64,000 nt of DNA from NCBI GenBank assembly GCA_016721875.1, contig JADKHG010000014.1, positions 248,001 through 312,000 on the forward strand. Direction: 5' to 3'. Made by a program: the position numbers and the translations under genes. Positions 45,513 to 54,002 of this stretch are shown here, piece by piece. How positions within the stretch are numbered: position 1 is the first letter of the stretch; each line of letters starts with the position of its first letter. Under the pieces are notes generated by a model, which did no database searches, had not been told where the DNA came from, and saw only the letters and a list, made by a program, of their open reading frames with translations. This DNA is from Sphingomonadales bacterium (GTDB taxonomy: Bacteria > Pseudomonadota > Alphaproteobacteria > Sphingomonadales > Sphingomonadaceae).

Positions 45513-46148
45513 TTAGCTGGCCTCAGCCAGCAACTTGGACACTTCGGCATCGTCCCATTCGAGCCCGCCGATTACGCGCCACACTTCCTTACCGTCTGCA
45601 TCATAAAGAATCGTCACCGGCAGCGCCGGATTGCCGCCAATCGCGCCGAGCAATGCATTGTCGCGGTCAGTAAAGGGTTCCAGATTGCCAATCTGCGCTG
45701 CGGTGAAAAAGGCATTCACCGGTTTGCGGCCTTGCAGATCCTGCGACACGGCAATCACCGAAACCCGCCCTTCTTCCAGCTGAGCAAGCGCATCGAGCGT
45801 CGGCATTTCCGCCTTGCACGGCGCGCACCATGTCGCCCACAAATTGACCAGCAGCGGCCGCCCTGCATAGTCCGACAGCGACACATCGCGACCATCGGCA
45901 CCGGTAAACGCTGCCGCGGGAGCGCGGCGGCCGCGATAGGCATAGGTCAATGTCGCCCTCAGCCCATTGGCGCTTTCCAGACCCATCGACCCACCCTTTT
46001 GGGGTTGCGCTTGCGGTGTCGCGGCGATTTCGGGCGTGCGGGGTTGCTCCTTTGGCGCACTTTCCCTATCGCAACCGCCCGACAGCGATAGTGTCAGGCA
46101 AAGAAGGGACGCGGTTATTAGCGGGCGCAAATCAGACTCCAGCAGCAT
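45513..46148 (-). CDS. TlpA/ResA-type thioredoxin lipoprotein
   Basis: The protein is about 211 aa with an N-terminal signal and lipobox-like LSLSGGC. A proline-rich linker and a TlpA-family thioredoxin fold follow, with the active site WATWCAPCKAEMPTL and the cis-Pro region GNPALPVTILYDADGKEVWR. It reduces periplasmic disulfides, for example in cytochrome c maturation. ATG 46148 is possible, but TTG 46130, which has GGAG 6 bases upstream and gives a compact signal (RPLITASLLCLTLSL), is as likely. With ATG 46148 its start overlaps the predicted argH start on the other strand. Confidence 0.87.
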   Translation of the reverse strand: MLLESDLRPLITASLLCLTLSLSGGCDRESAPKEQPRTPEIAATPQAQPQKGGSMGLESANGLRATLTYAYRGRRAPAAAFTGADGRDVSLSDYAGRPLLVNLWATWCAPCKAEMPTLDALAQLEEGRVSVIAVSQDLQGRKPVNAFFTAAQIGNLEPFTDRDNALLGAIGGNPALPVTILYDADGKEVWRVIGGLEWDDAEVSKLLAEAS

Positions 46149-47517
46149 TTGGGGTGGCCGCTTTGGTGCAGGCCCCGATGCAATCATGCGCGAGATAAAC
46201 GCGTCGATCCCCGTCGACAAGCGTCTTTGGCGACAGGATCTGGCGGGAAGCCGCGCGCACGCCCGGATGCTCGCCGATTGCGGGATTATTTCTGCGCCGG
46301 ATGCCGAGGCGATTCTCAGTGGTCTGGACCAGATCGAAGCCGAATATGAAGCGGGCGGCGTTCCCGAGCATATCGAGCTTGAAGACATCCACATGCAGGT
46401 CGAAACCCGGCTGAAAGAGCTGATCGGCGAACCTGCCGGGCGGCTGCACACCGCGCGGTCGCGCAACGACCAGGTCGCGACTGATTTTCGCCTGTGGGTG
46501 CGTGACGCCTGTACCGCCGCCGACACTGCGCTCAAAGGGTTGCAGGCGGCACTGGTCGCCCGCGCCGAGGAACATGCCGACAGCGTGATGCCCGGCTTCA
46601 CCCATTTGCAGGTCGCCCAGCCGGTGACCTTCGGCCACCATCTGCTCGCTTATTATGAAATGGCGAAACGCGACCGCAGCCGTTTTGCCGACTGCGCACG
46701 GCGGTTGAACCAGTCGCCATTGGGATCGGCAGCATTGGCCGGAACCTCATTCCCCATCGACCGTGCGGCAACCGCCAAGGCATTGGGCTTTGACGCACCG
46801 ACCGCGAACAGCATGGACGGGGTGTCCGACCGCGATTTTGCTGTCGAATTTCTCGGCTGCGTGGCGCAGGCGGCAATCCACCTGTCACGGCTGGCGGAGG
46901 AAATGATCCTCTGGTCGTCGCAACCCTTTGGCTTTGTCAAACTGCCAGACGCCTGGTCCACCGGCAGCTCGATCATGCCGGAAAAGCGCAATCCCGATGC
47001 CGCCGAACTGGTGCGCGGCCATACCGGGCGGATCATCGGGGCCTTCACCGGGCTGATGATCACGATGAAGGGGCTGCCACTGACCTATTCCAAGGATATG
47101 CAGGACGATAAGGCCCCGTTGTTCGAGGCATGGGACCTGCTGGACCTTTCACTCGCGGCGATGACCGGCATGGTCTCGACCGTCACTTTCCTGCCCCAAC
47201 GGATGCGCGCCGTTGCCGGTACCGGATTTTCGACTGCAACCGATTTGGCCGACTGGCTGGTGCGCGATCATGGCCTGCCCTTTCGCGAGGCGCACCATAT
47301 CACCGGCGCGGTGGTCAAGCTGTGTGAAGAACGCGGCATCGCGCTGGAGGCGCTGACCCCCGAGGATCTGGCGAGCATCGATTCACGGTTGAAAGACTGC
47401 ACCCTGCCCGACCTGTCGGTTGATGGATCGGTCAACAGCCGCACCAGCGCTGGTGGAACCGCTCCGCTTCGGGTAGGGGAAGCCGTGGCACTGGCGAAAC
47501 AGGAGCTTTCGACATGA
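46147..47517 (+). CDS. argH: Argininosuccinate lyase
   Basis: This arginine-pathway enzyme has TARSRNDQVATDFRLW and the superfamily signature GSSIMPEKRNPD. The catalytic Ser loop and the His of GFTHLQVAQPV are present. The first in-frame ATG is at 46186, but the 13 codons before it read IWGGRFGAGPDAI, the near-invariant WGGRF N-terminus of ArgH, so translation must start upstream. The only plausible initiator is ATT 46147, with a poor ribosome-binding site. Downstream genes lptM, lysA, siroheme synthase and proC are tightly packed. No frameshift is visible. Confidence 0.93.
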   Translation: MWGGRFGAGPDAIMREINASIPVDKRLWRQDLAGSRAHARMLADCGIISAPDAEAILSGLDQIEAEYEAGGVPEHIELEDIHMQVETRLKELIGEPAGRLHTARSRNDQVATDFRLWVRDACTAADTALKGLQAALVARAEEHADSVMPGFTHLQVAQPVTFGHHLLAYYEMAKRDRSRFADCARRLNQSPLGSAALAGTSFPIDRAATAKALGFDAPTANSMDGVSDRDFAVEFLGCVAQAAIHLSRLAEEMILWSSQPFGFVKLPDAWSTGSSIMPEKRNPDAAELVRGHTGRIIGAFTGLMITMKGLPLTYSKDMQDDKAPLFEAWDLLDLSLAAMTGMVSTVTFLPQRMRAVAGTGFSTATDLADWLVRDHGLPFREAHHITGAVVKLCEERGIALEALTPEDLASIDSRLKDCTLPDLSVDGSVNSRTSAGGTAPLRVGEAVALAKQELST

Positions 47518-47819
47518 AGGCAGGACATGGCATTATCGCGCTCTTTGCGCTGACCGCACTTGCCGGTTGCGGCAAGGTCGGCCCGCTTGAGCCCAAGACC
47601 GGAAGCAGCGGTCCCGCAAAAGCCTATGGCCAGACCGAAACTCCGGGTGCCGAAGCGCTGATGGAGCCATCGGTCCAAGCGCGACCCGGACGCAGCGATG
47701 AATTGATGCGCCGATCCGAAAGGCGCAACGAAGATCCGTTCGACCTGCCCCCCGGCAGCGATCCGAGCGATACGGCGGAAGCCGACCCAGAACCCGCCCC
47801 TCCCAAAGACCGAAACTGA
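47514..47819 (+). CDS. lptM: LptM-like lipoprotein
   Basis: The 101-aa lipoprotein has signal GIIALFALTALAGC with lipobox LAGC, then GKVGPLEPK, the conserved CG-x-KGPL-x-x-P start of LptM (formerly YifL). The rest is a proline/acidic low-complexity tail. LptM helps LptD mature in the outer membrane of enterobacteria; by homology only the N-terminus supports this here. Its ATG overlaps the argH stop (ATGA) and lysA starts 4 bases after its stop. The argH-lptM-lysA order is conserved in many proteobacteria. Confidence 0.82.
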   Translation: MKAGHGIIALFALTALAGCGKVGPLEPKTGSSGPAKAYGQTETPGAEALMEPSVQARPGRSDELMRRSERRNEDPFDLPPGSDPSDTAEADPEPAPPKDRN

Positions 47820-47823
47820 TTTC

Positions 47824-49092
47824 ATGGACCATTTTCAGATTATCAATGGCGTGCTTCACGTCGAGGACGTTCCCTTGCCGCGTATTGCCGACGAAGTCGG
47901 CACGCCCGTCTATGTCTATTCGCAAGCGACCCTCGTCCGCCACGCACAGGTGTTCCGCGACGCGCTTTTGAATGCCGGCGTGGACAATCCGCACATCGCC
48001 TTTGCCATCAAGGCCAACCCCAATCTGGGCGTGCTGCGCGTGCTGGCGAAGGAAGGCTATGGCGCCGATGTCGTTTCGGGTGGAGAGCTGACCCGGGCGA
48101 TGGCGGCAGGGATTGCGCCGGAAGACATCGTCTTTTCGGGAGTCGGCAAGACCGCCGAAGAAATGGTCCAGGGGCTGAAAAGCGGGATCGGCCAGTTCAA
48201 CATCGAATCCGAAGAGGAAGGCCGCGAGTTGGCGGCGTTTGCAGAGACCATGGGGCTGCGCGCGACAGCGGCGTTGCGGGTCAATCCCGATGTCGATGCC
48301 AAGACCCATGGCAAGATTTCGACCGGCAAGGCCGAGAACAAGTTCGGCGTCGCCTATGATCGCGCGGCGGGAATCTATGGCCGATTGGCGCATCTGCCGG
48401 GGCTGGAAATGCGCGGGCTGGCGATCCACATCGGCAGCCAGATGTCGAGCCTTGAGCCGCTGGAAGCCGCCATCGGCAAACTCGGCGCGCTGATCCGAGA
48501 CGTGCGCGCCAGCGGTAACAATGTAACCCATGCCGACCTGGGCGGTGGCCTTGGCGTTCCCTATCAGCGGGATGCTGTACTGCCGCCACCAGACGATTAT
48601 GGCGCAATGGTTGCGCGCGCGACCAAGGGCTGGGACGTGCGGTTGATGTTTGAACCGGGCCGGGTGATCTGCGGCAATGCGGGCGTGCTTTTGACGCGGG
48701 TGATCCGCGTGAAAGCAAGTGCCAGCAACACTCCGTTTGTCATTGTAGATGCCGCGATGAACGACCTCGCCCGCCCTGCGCTCTACGATGCATGGCACGA
48801 TTTCGATGCCGTCGCACCCACCGGCCAGACCGGCGCGGCGCATATTGTCGGCCCGGTTTGCGAAACCGGCGATACCTTCGCTATGGGGCGCGAGATTGAC
48901 ACCGTTGCCGCGAACGACCTTGCTGTGTTCCGCACCGCAGGCGCCTATGGCGCGACGATGGCGAGCACTTACAACAGCCGTGGTCTTGTCCCCGAGGTGC
49001 TGGTGTCGGGCGACCGCTTTGCCGTGGTGGCTGAACGGATCATGCCGGCGACGATCCTTGATGCCGAGCATGTACCCGACTGGCTCGACTAG
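47824..49092 (+). CDS. lysA: Diaminopimelate decarboxylase
   Basis: The 422-aa fold-type III PLP enzyme has the Schiff-base lysine K63 in FAIKANPNLGVL. HIGSQMSSLEP and LGGGLGVPY bind PLP phosphate, FEPGRVICGNAG follows, and GPVCETGDTFAMGRE provides the second active-site loop. It makes lysine from meso-DAP, the last step of lysine synthesis. It is in one operon with argH and lptM upstream and siroheme synthase 3 bases downstream. Confidence 0.96.
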   Translation: MDHFQIINGVLHVEDVPLPRIADEVGTPVYVYSQATLVRHAQVFRDALLNAGVDNPHIAFAIKANPNLGVLRVLAKEGYGADVVSGGELTRAMAAGIAPEDIVFSGVGKTAEEMVQGLKSGIGQFNIESEEEGRELAAFAETMGLRATAALRVNPDVDAKTHGKISTGKAENKFGVAYDRAAGIYGRLAHLPGLEMRGLAIHIGSQMSSLEPLEAAIGKLGALIRDVRASGNNVTHADLGGGLGVPYQRDAVLPPPDDYGAMVARATKGWDVRLMFEPGRVICGNAGVLLTRVIRVKASASNTPFVIVDAAMNDLARPALYDAWHDFDAVAPTGQTGAAHIVGPVCETGDTFAMGREIDTVAANDLAVFRTAGAYGATMASTYNSRGLVPEVLVSGDRFAVVAERIMPATILDAEHVPDWLD

Positions 49093-49095
49093 ACC

Positions 49096-49869
49096 ATGCA
49101 GCAACTGCCGCTGTTCGTGAACGTCGATGGCCGCAAGGTCATTGTTGCAGGCGACGGAGCGGCAGCCGACGCCAAGCGCAGACTGGTTAAACGCGCGGGC
49201 GGGGTCTGTGTCGATGAGGATGATGTCGACGCCCGCATTGCCTTTGTTGCTGTCGACAATCCGGGCGAAGCCGAAGCATTGGCGGACCAATTGCGTGCGC
49301 GCGGACTGTTGGTCAATGTCGTTGACCGGCCTGAGCTTTGCGACTTCACCACCCCTGCAATCGTCGACCGGTCGCCCGTGCTGATTGCAATCAGCACCGG
49401 TGGAGCATCCGCCGGAATGGCCAAAGCCTTGCGGCAAAGAATCGAAGCGATGTTGCCTGCAAGACTGGGCGCACTGGCGTCGGCTATGGCGTCGGCGCGC
49501 GAAGCAATCCGCACGCGCTGGCCCGACCCGACCGACCGCCGCGCCGCGATTGATTGTGCTTTTGAGGATGGCGGTGTGCTTGACCCGTTGGCCGATGGCG
49601 GAGCAGTCGATGACTGGCTGGCAGCGAATGAGGGGCCGACAGAGGCGGGCCTCATCACCATCGACTTGCTCTCAAACGATCCCGACGATCTGACTTTGAA
49701 GGCAGCGCGCTTGTTGGGTCGCGCCGACATTGTCTGGTTCGATACCGAGGTCGATCCAGCGATCCTCGACCGTGCGCGTGCCGATGCGGTGCGCCGGGCT
49801 GGCGCGCCTGAAGGCGATTGCCTTGCTGGGCTGAACGTCTATCTGCGGTTGGCTCCCGAGAAAGGTTGA
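49096..49869 (+). CDS. Siroheme synthase-like protein (precorrin-2 dehydrogenase/ferrochelatase part)
   Basis: The 257-aa protein starts like CysG/MET8: LPLFVNVDGRKVIVAGDGAAADAKRRLV is the NAD(P)-binding turn, followed by VNVVDRPELCDFTTPAIVDRSPVLIAISTGGASAGMAKALRQRIE. The C-terminal roughly 75 residues (AGLITIDLLSNDPDDLTLKAARLLGRADIVWFD) match the start of a uroporphyrinogen methyltransferase but stop far short of a full domain. It makes siroheme for sulfite or nitrite reductases. It lies between lysA and proC with 3-5 base gaps. Confidence 0.85.
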   Translation: MQQLPLFVNVDGRKVIVAGDGAAADAKRRLVKRAGGVCVDEDDVDARIAFVAVDNPGEAEALADQLRARGLLVNVVDRPELCDFTTPAIVDRSPVLIAISTGGASAGMAKALRQRIEAMLPARLGALASAMASAREAIRTRWPDPTDRRAAIDCAFEDGGVLDPLADGGAVDDWLAANEGPTEAGLITIDLLSNDPDDLTLKAARLLGRADIVWFDTEVDPAILDRARADAVRRAGAPEGDCLAGLNVYLRLAPEKG

Positions 49870-49874
49870 ATGCG

Positions 49875-50687
49875 ATGCAATTGCCGTCCCCCCAAACGCC
49901 TTTGCTGTTCTATGGATGCGGCAATATGGGGCGCGCCTTGCTCGACGGTTGGCTGCGCGGTGGACTAGCGCCCGAATGTTTTGCGGTGATCGATCCCTTT
50001 GCCAGCGATCTGCCTACGGGCGTCGCGCATTACACCGATGCCCAGGAAGCAGGCGCGCGCTATCACATCGCGGTCCTGGCAATCAAACCGCAGGCCTTTG
50101 GCGAATTGGCGACATCGGTGGAATCGGTGCTGACGGGAGATGCAACTGTGTTTTCGGTGCTGGCCGGAACCCGCATTGCCACGCTGCAAAGGGCCTTGCC
50201 CAGGCGGATGATCTTGCGGTTGATGCCCAATCTGGCGGCGGCGCTTGGCAAATCGCCCTTGGGACTGTTCGCCGACACCGTCAGTGCAGATTCGCGCAGC
50301 CGGATCGAATCCTTGTTGGCACCTTTGGGCCAGAGCTGCTGGCTCGACGCCGAAGAGCAGATGGACGCCGTCACCGCGCTTGCCGGATCAGGGCCGGCCT
50401 TTGTCTATCGGTTCCTGTCGGCGCTGACCAAGGCAGGTGAAGACATTGGACTATCCGCCGAACAGGCGACGCAATTGTCGCTGGCGATGGTGTCGGGCGC
50501 GACGGCGCTTGCCGAAGGCAGTGAGGTTGACCCCGACGCTCTCGCTGCGCGCGTTACCAGCAAAGGCGGAACCACCGCTGCCGGATTGGCCATACTCGAT
50601 CAGGATGATGCATTGCGCACATTGATCGCCAACACCCTGCGTGCGGCGCGCGATCGCGGCGTCGAACTCGCCGCCGAAAGCGAATGA
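49875..50687 (+). CDS. proC: Pyrroline-5-carboxylate reductase
   Basis: The 270-aa protein has an N-terminal Rossmann motif (LLFYGCGNMGRALLDGW), AVLAIKPQ, RLMPNLAAALGKSP, AGSGPAFVY and the C-terminal signature VTSKGGTTAAGL. It catalyses the last step of proline synthesis with NAD(P)H. ATG 49875 is 5 bases after the siroheme synthase stop. It is last in the argH-lptM-lysA operon. Confidence 0.96.
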   Translation: MQLPSPQTPLLFYGCGNMGRALLDGWLRGGLAPECFAVIDPFASDLPTGVAHYTDAQEAGARYHIAVLAIKPQAFGELATSVESVLTGDATVFSVLAGTRIATLQRALPRRMILRLMPNLAAALGKSPLGLFADTVSADSRSRIESLLAPLGQSCWLDAEEQMDAVTALAGSGPAFVYRFLSALTKAGEDIGLSAEQATQLSLAMVSGATALAEGSEVDPDALAARVTSKGGTTAAGLAILDQDDALRTLIANTLRAARDRGVELAAESE

Positions 50688-50690
50688 TAC

Positions 50691-50725
50691 AAAAAATGCC
50701 GTCCCCGCACGGTAGCGGAAACGGC
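50691..50725 (-). terminator. Terminator between proC and the cell-wall hydrolase gene
   Basis: GCCGT(50698-50702)/ACGGC(50721-50725) and CCGC/GCGG form an interrupted stem with a 6-base loop. On the minus strand it is followed by six T (the A run at 50691-50696), so it best serves the minus-strand hydrolase gene. It may also help stop proC transcripts. Confidence 0.7.
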
Positions 50726-50751
50726 AATCTTGTTTGCGATTGTCTAACCGA

Positions 50752-51459
50752 TCAACGGTAGAAGACGTGATTGTCGATCGAGCCGATGCGACGCAGTTTC
50801 CAGCCGGGGGAGACATAGCGTGCGTGGAAGAACAGCGCGCCTTCGACCGGGCTTTTCCAGCTGCCGTCTAGTGCAATCTTGCTGATCGCAACCGCGTTGC
50901 GCCAGTGGACTCCGCCGGTGTTGATCGCCGGCATGCGACCACCGCGTACGAAGGAGAATTGGCTTTTCTGGAAAACCACACCACAGATCGAGGTCGGGAA
51001 GCGGCCTGATTTGGTGCGGGCAAGAACAACGCGGGCAACGGCCAGCTGGCCGGCAAGCGATTCGCCCTTTGATTCGAAATAAACAGCCCCTGCAAGGCAG
51101 CGCTCTTCAGCGTTCAATTCGCTAGGCGCGCCGTGCAGACGGACCAGTTCAGCCAGGCTTGCGGCATTTTTGGGAGTGGCTTGCCCGTCATCGGCGTCTG
51201 CTGCAGCAGCAGGAGCGGCAGGCAATTTGGCCTGTGCTTCACCGGTACCGGGTGTGAAGAGGATTTTGGCCTTCACTGCTGCATCCTCACGCTCGGCGGC
51301 CTCGGCAACGAGGGCGGCGGGATCTACAGTGATGGTGTCTGAACCGAGCGAGGCACCGGCGTCGGCGCCAAAAGCAAAACCTGCGTCAGAAAAGCTCGCT
51401 GCTGACAGCAGGGTAATCGAAAGCGCCGCAACAGAGGCGGACTTGAAAAAAGGAAACAT
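50752..51459 (-). CDS. SleB-like cell wall hydrolase
   Basis: The 235-aa exported protein has a signal peptide (residues 1-27) and a low-complexity Ala/Asp linker to about residue 110. A SleB/Hydrolase_2 domain follows: AVYFESKGESLAGQLAVARVVLAR, SICGVVFQKSQFSFV and GALFFHARYVSPGW. Its catalytic Glu is in YFESKGE. It cleaves peptidoglycan glycan strands, probably in periplasmic wall remodelling. The promoter must lie in 51460-51600, where the sequence is moderately A+T-rich. Confidence 0.9.
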   Translation of the reverse strand: MFPFFKSASVAALSITLLSAASFSDAGFAFGADAGASLGSDTITVDPAALVAEAAEREDAAVKAKILFTPGTGEAQAKLPAAPAAAADADDGQATPKNAASLAELVRLHGAPSELNAEERCLAGAVYFESKGESLAGQLAVARVVLARTKSGRFPTSICGVVFQKSQFSFVRGGRMPAINTGGVHWRNAVAISKIALDGSWKSPVEGALFFHARYVSPGWKLRRIGSIDNHVFYR

Positions 51460-51624
51460 TATAATCGATCATTGTGCGGCCGGGGAGCCTAAGGCGCGAC
51501 ACAACAAAAACCCAGATGCGCCAAAATTTCCACGTCCGACTTGCGTGTTTGCACCGATCCACCCCTGAAACGGCATTGCAACCTTCGCTGTCTGCGCGCG
51601 TAATTATTGTGCAATGCAGCAAAG

Positions 51625-51969
51625 TCAAGCCGTCGAGGCCAAAAGTCCGCTCAACCGTTCATCAAATGCGACGTCCAGTTCAATAACCCAGATATCGGGG
51701 TCGCGCGCCGTGCGACGCTCCAGATATTCTGGTATTTGTTCTTCATTATCAATGGTTTGTGTCGATATTTCCTGCCACTCCAGACCTTTGTCGAGTGAGG
51801 GAAATCGTTCAAAAAGCCGCGGATTTGCGCCTTTTATCCGCCCGATCAGCAGCACCGCACCCGCATTTTCATCGCCCTTGCGCAGGATCGCCGCAAAGTC
51901 CCCCAACGCAAAAGTCTGGCGAACCAGTGCCGCCACCAGCATATGCGAAGCGAGGCGGGGTTCGGTCAT
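51625..51969 (-). CDS. DUF1491 family protein
   Basis: The 114-aa protein with TEPRLASHMLVAALVRQTFALGDFAAILRKGDENAGAVLL, a WQEIS segment and DPDIWVIELD at the end matches the alphaproteobacterial DUF1491 family. The function is unknown. It is a small soluble alpha-beta protein without a signal. It is expressed separately from the hydrolase gene downstream. Confidence 0.8.
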   Translation of the reverse strand: MTEPRLASHMLVAALVRQTFALGDFAAILRKGDENAGAVLLIGRIKGANPRLFERFPSLDKGLEWQEISTQTIDNEEQIPEYLERRTARDPDIWVIELDVAFDERLSGLLASTA

Positions 51970-52009
51970 GGGCTAGCGTTTTCGAGGACTGAGCGTCTCA
52001 ATTTAAACT

Positions 52010-52075
52010 GTAGCCCTGAGCTTGTCGAAGGGCGCTTATCGGCTAGGCGTGCTTCGACAGGCTCAGCACTACGGT
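52010..52075. repeat. REP-like dispersed inverted repeat, copy 1
   Basis: TAGCCCTGAGCTTGTCGAAG and CTTCGACAGGCTCAGCACTA are inverted copies about 20 bases apart and can form a stem-loop. The core CTGAGC(C/T)TGTCGAAG recurs at 58291-58380. Elements with this core are common intergenic repeats in sphingomonads (recalled, not searched). Confidence 0.85.
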
Positions 52076-52095
52076 AATATTTCGAAACAAGTTGC

Positions 52096-52562
52096 CTAAG
52101 CGGCATCGCGTTCCTCGACCGGAGCGAGCAGGGCGTAAAGCGCGGCGCTGTCATTGGCTCCGCGCAATTGTGACCGGCTATTCTCGTCGCGGAACATGCG
52201 CGACACTTCGGCCAGTGCCTTTAAATGCGCGGCACCATCCTGCGGGGGCGAAAACAGCGCGAAGACCAGATCGACCGGCTCATCATCAACCGCATCATAG
52301 TCCACCGGCTTTGCCAGCCGCAGGAAAACACCCACTGGCGCGCTCAACCCTTCGACCTTGCAATGCGGGATCGCGGTGCCACCACCAAAGCCCGTCGGGC
52401 CAAGCCGCTCGCGCTCCTCCAACGCTTCGTGCGCTGCGGATGCAGAGATTCCATATTGTGCCGCCGCCAGCTCTGCGAGCAGCGAAATGAGGCCTTTTTG
52501 TCGTCGCAAACGGCATTTGCCGAAACTGCGCCATCAACAAGGCGAGTCGAAATATGATTCAT
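52096..52562 (-). pseudogene. ptsN: PTS IIA-Ntr protein PtsN, frameshifted
   Basis: The phospho-acceptor His lies in FGGGTAIPHCKVEG, and VDLVFALFSPPQDGAAHLKALAEVSR is characteristic. The N-terminus (MNHISTRLVDGAVSANAVCDDKK from ATG 52562) and the body (GLISLLAELAAAQYG onward) are in two frames that meet at an A5 run (52495-52499 as T on the plus strand). One more A gives DDKKGLISLL, as in relatives. PtsN is part of the nitrogen PTS and modulates potassium and nitrogen physiology. A -1 ribosomal shift at AAAAAG would also restore the frame. It follows hpf by about 90 bases. Confidence 0.85.
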
Positions 52563-52654
52563 GTTCTAACCATTGCCTTTGGCTTTTGGCCAAAAGGCAA
52601 ACTCCAATCTTCTGAATAAAAGAAAAAGAATGACACCAATGGCCGAATTCAGGG

Positions 52655-53224
52655 TCAGGATTTTGGTTCAACCCACCCGATCGTGCCGTCTTCGCGGCGG
52701 TAAACCATATTATGGCGGCCAGTTCCACTGTTTTTGAACAACAATGCAGGTGTATTACGCAAATCCATCAGCATCACCGCATCTGATACGCTCGATTCAG
52801 GGATATCGACGCGCATTTCGGCAACGATTACCGGCGCGTCGGGCGGCGGCGCATCGGCTTCGACATCGCCCGCATCAAAAACCGTATAGGCTGCCTCTTC
52901 CTCACGCAGGGCGTGCGATGTCTGGCTGTGCCGGTCTTGCAGGCGGCGCATATAGCGACGCAGCTGCTTTTCGATCTTGTCGGCAGCAGAATCAAAGGCG
53001 ATGTGCGCATCGGCGGCTTCTGCCCGGCCTTTGAGCACCAGCCCCTGCATCACATGTTTGACAATGTCGCAGCTGAACCGGTCATGCGGTGCGCGGTTGA
53101 AGGTTGCGCTGGCGGAAAGTGCTTTGGAAAAATATTTGTCGGCAATGGCAGTTAGCCGGGTTTCGACATGAGTTTGCAATGCTTCACCGGTTTCGATCTG
53201 GTGGCCGGAAACTCTAATGTCCAT
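52655..53224 (-). CDS. hpf: Ribosome hibernation promoting factor (long form)
   Basis: The 189-aa protein has an N-terminal YfiA/HPF domain (DIRVSGHQIETGEALQTHVETRL, DAHIAFDSAADKIEKQLRRYMRRL) at about residues 1-105. A linker and a C-terminal dimerisation domain (SDAVMLMDLRNTPALLFKNSGTGRHNMVYRREDGTIGWVEP) follow. It dimerises 70S ribosomes into inactive 100S particles in stationary phase. The hpf-ptsN order is the one often found after rpoN in proteobacteria, although rpoN is not next to it here. Confidence 0.94.
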   Translation of the reverse strand: MDIRVSGHQIETGEALQTHVETRLTAIADKYFSKALSASATFNRAPHDRFSCDIVKHVMQGLVLKGRAEAADAHIAFDSAADKIEKQLRRYMRRLQDRHSQTSHALREEEAAYTVFDAGDVEADAPPPDAPVIVAEMRVDIPESSVSDAVMLMDLRNTPALLFKNSGTGRHNMVYRREDGTIGWVEPKS

Positions 53225-53264
53225 GGCATTGCTCCTTCTCTAATAATTGCCCCAAAACGGGACG

Positions 53265-53993
53265 TCACTCAAATTGCGTTGGCAGGCCTTTGGCAGAACT
53301 GCCTTCGTTCCACAGCGCATCCTTGATCGCTGCGATAAAATCACGGTGTCGTTCCAGCTCGCCGGCGCTGGCGGCATGCGGGCGCGGAGCACGAAACGGG
53401 CGATCCACCGGTAGAATGGAAATCGATCCGCCCGCCGCTGCCTCGATCTCGGCTGCGGTATCGCCAAGAACCAGCCCGATCTGCTTACCGCCGGTAAGCT
53501 CGATATAAAGCTGGGCAAGCAATTCGGCATCAAGCAACGCGCCATGTTTGGTGCGGTGGCTGCGGTCGATGCCATAACGGGTGCACAGCGCATCGAGCGA
53601 CATTTTGGCGCCGGGATGTTTGTTGCGGGCAAGTGCTATGGTGTCGACCATTCGCCCCATATCGATAGGTTCGCGTCCGCAACGCTGCAATTCCATGTTG
53701 AGAAAGCCGAAGTCGAAACTGGCATTGTGCGCCACCAGCGGACTCGTACCCAGAAAGTCGAGCAGCTCGCCTGCCTTGGCGGCGAAAAAGGCTTTGTCCG
53801 ACAGAAATGTGTCCGACAGGCCGTGCACAGCTTCAGCCGCAGAGGGCATGCCGCGTTCGGGATTGAAATAGCAGTGGAAGGTTGCGCCGGTCATCACCCG
53901 ACCGACCATTTCAATACATCCGATTTCAACCATCCGGTCCCCATTGAGTGGATCGAATCCGGTGGTTTCGGTATCGAATATAATCTCGCGCAT
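53265..53993 (-). CDS. dnaQ: DNA polymerase III epsilon subunit (3'-5' exonuclease)
   Basis: The 242-aa DEDDh exonuclease has ExoI FDTETTGFDP, ExoII VAHNASFDFGFLN and ExoIII HRTKHGALLDAELLAQLY. It is the proofreading subunit of Pol III. A C-terminal alpha-binding tail (about 60 residues) is present. It lies 10 bases after coaE, in the conserved order aroE-coaE-dnaQ. Confidence 0.96.
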   Translation of the reverse strand: MREIIFDTETTGFDPLNGDRMVEIGCIEMVGRVMTGATFHCYFNPERGMPSAAEAVHGLSDTFLSDKAFFAAKAGELLDFLGTSPLVAHNASFDFGFLNMELQRCGREPIDMGRMVDTIALARNKHPGAKMSLDALCTRYGIDRSHRTKHGALLDAELLAQLYIELTGGKQIGLVLGDTAAEIEAAAGGSISILPVDRPFRAPRPHAASAGELERHRDFIAAIKDALWNEGSSAKGLPTQFE

Positions 53994-54002
53994 TCTGCAG
54001 AG

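Noticed and set aside
47533..49437. A 634-codon minus-strand open frame
   Set aside because: It is antisense to lptM, lysA and part of the siroheme synthase gene, all recognised proteins.
52490..52510. Programmed -1 frameshifting in ptsN at AAAAAG
   Set aside because: A -1 slip would restore the protein, but there is no X-XXY-YYZ heptamer in the zero frame (the run is C-AAA-AAG), ptsN is not known to be recoded, and several other genes show the same kind of one-base loss.
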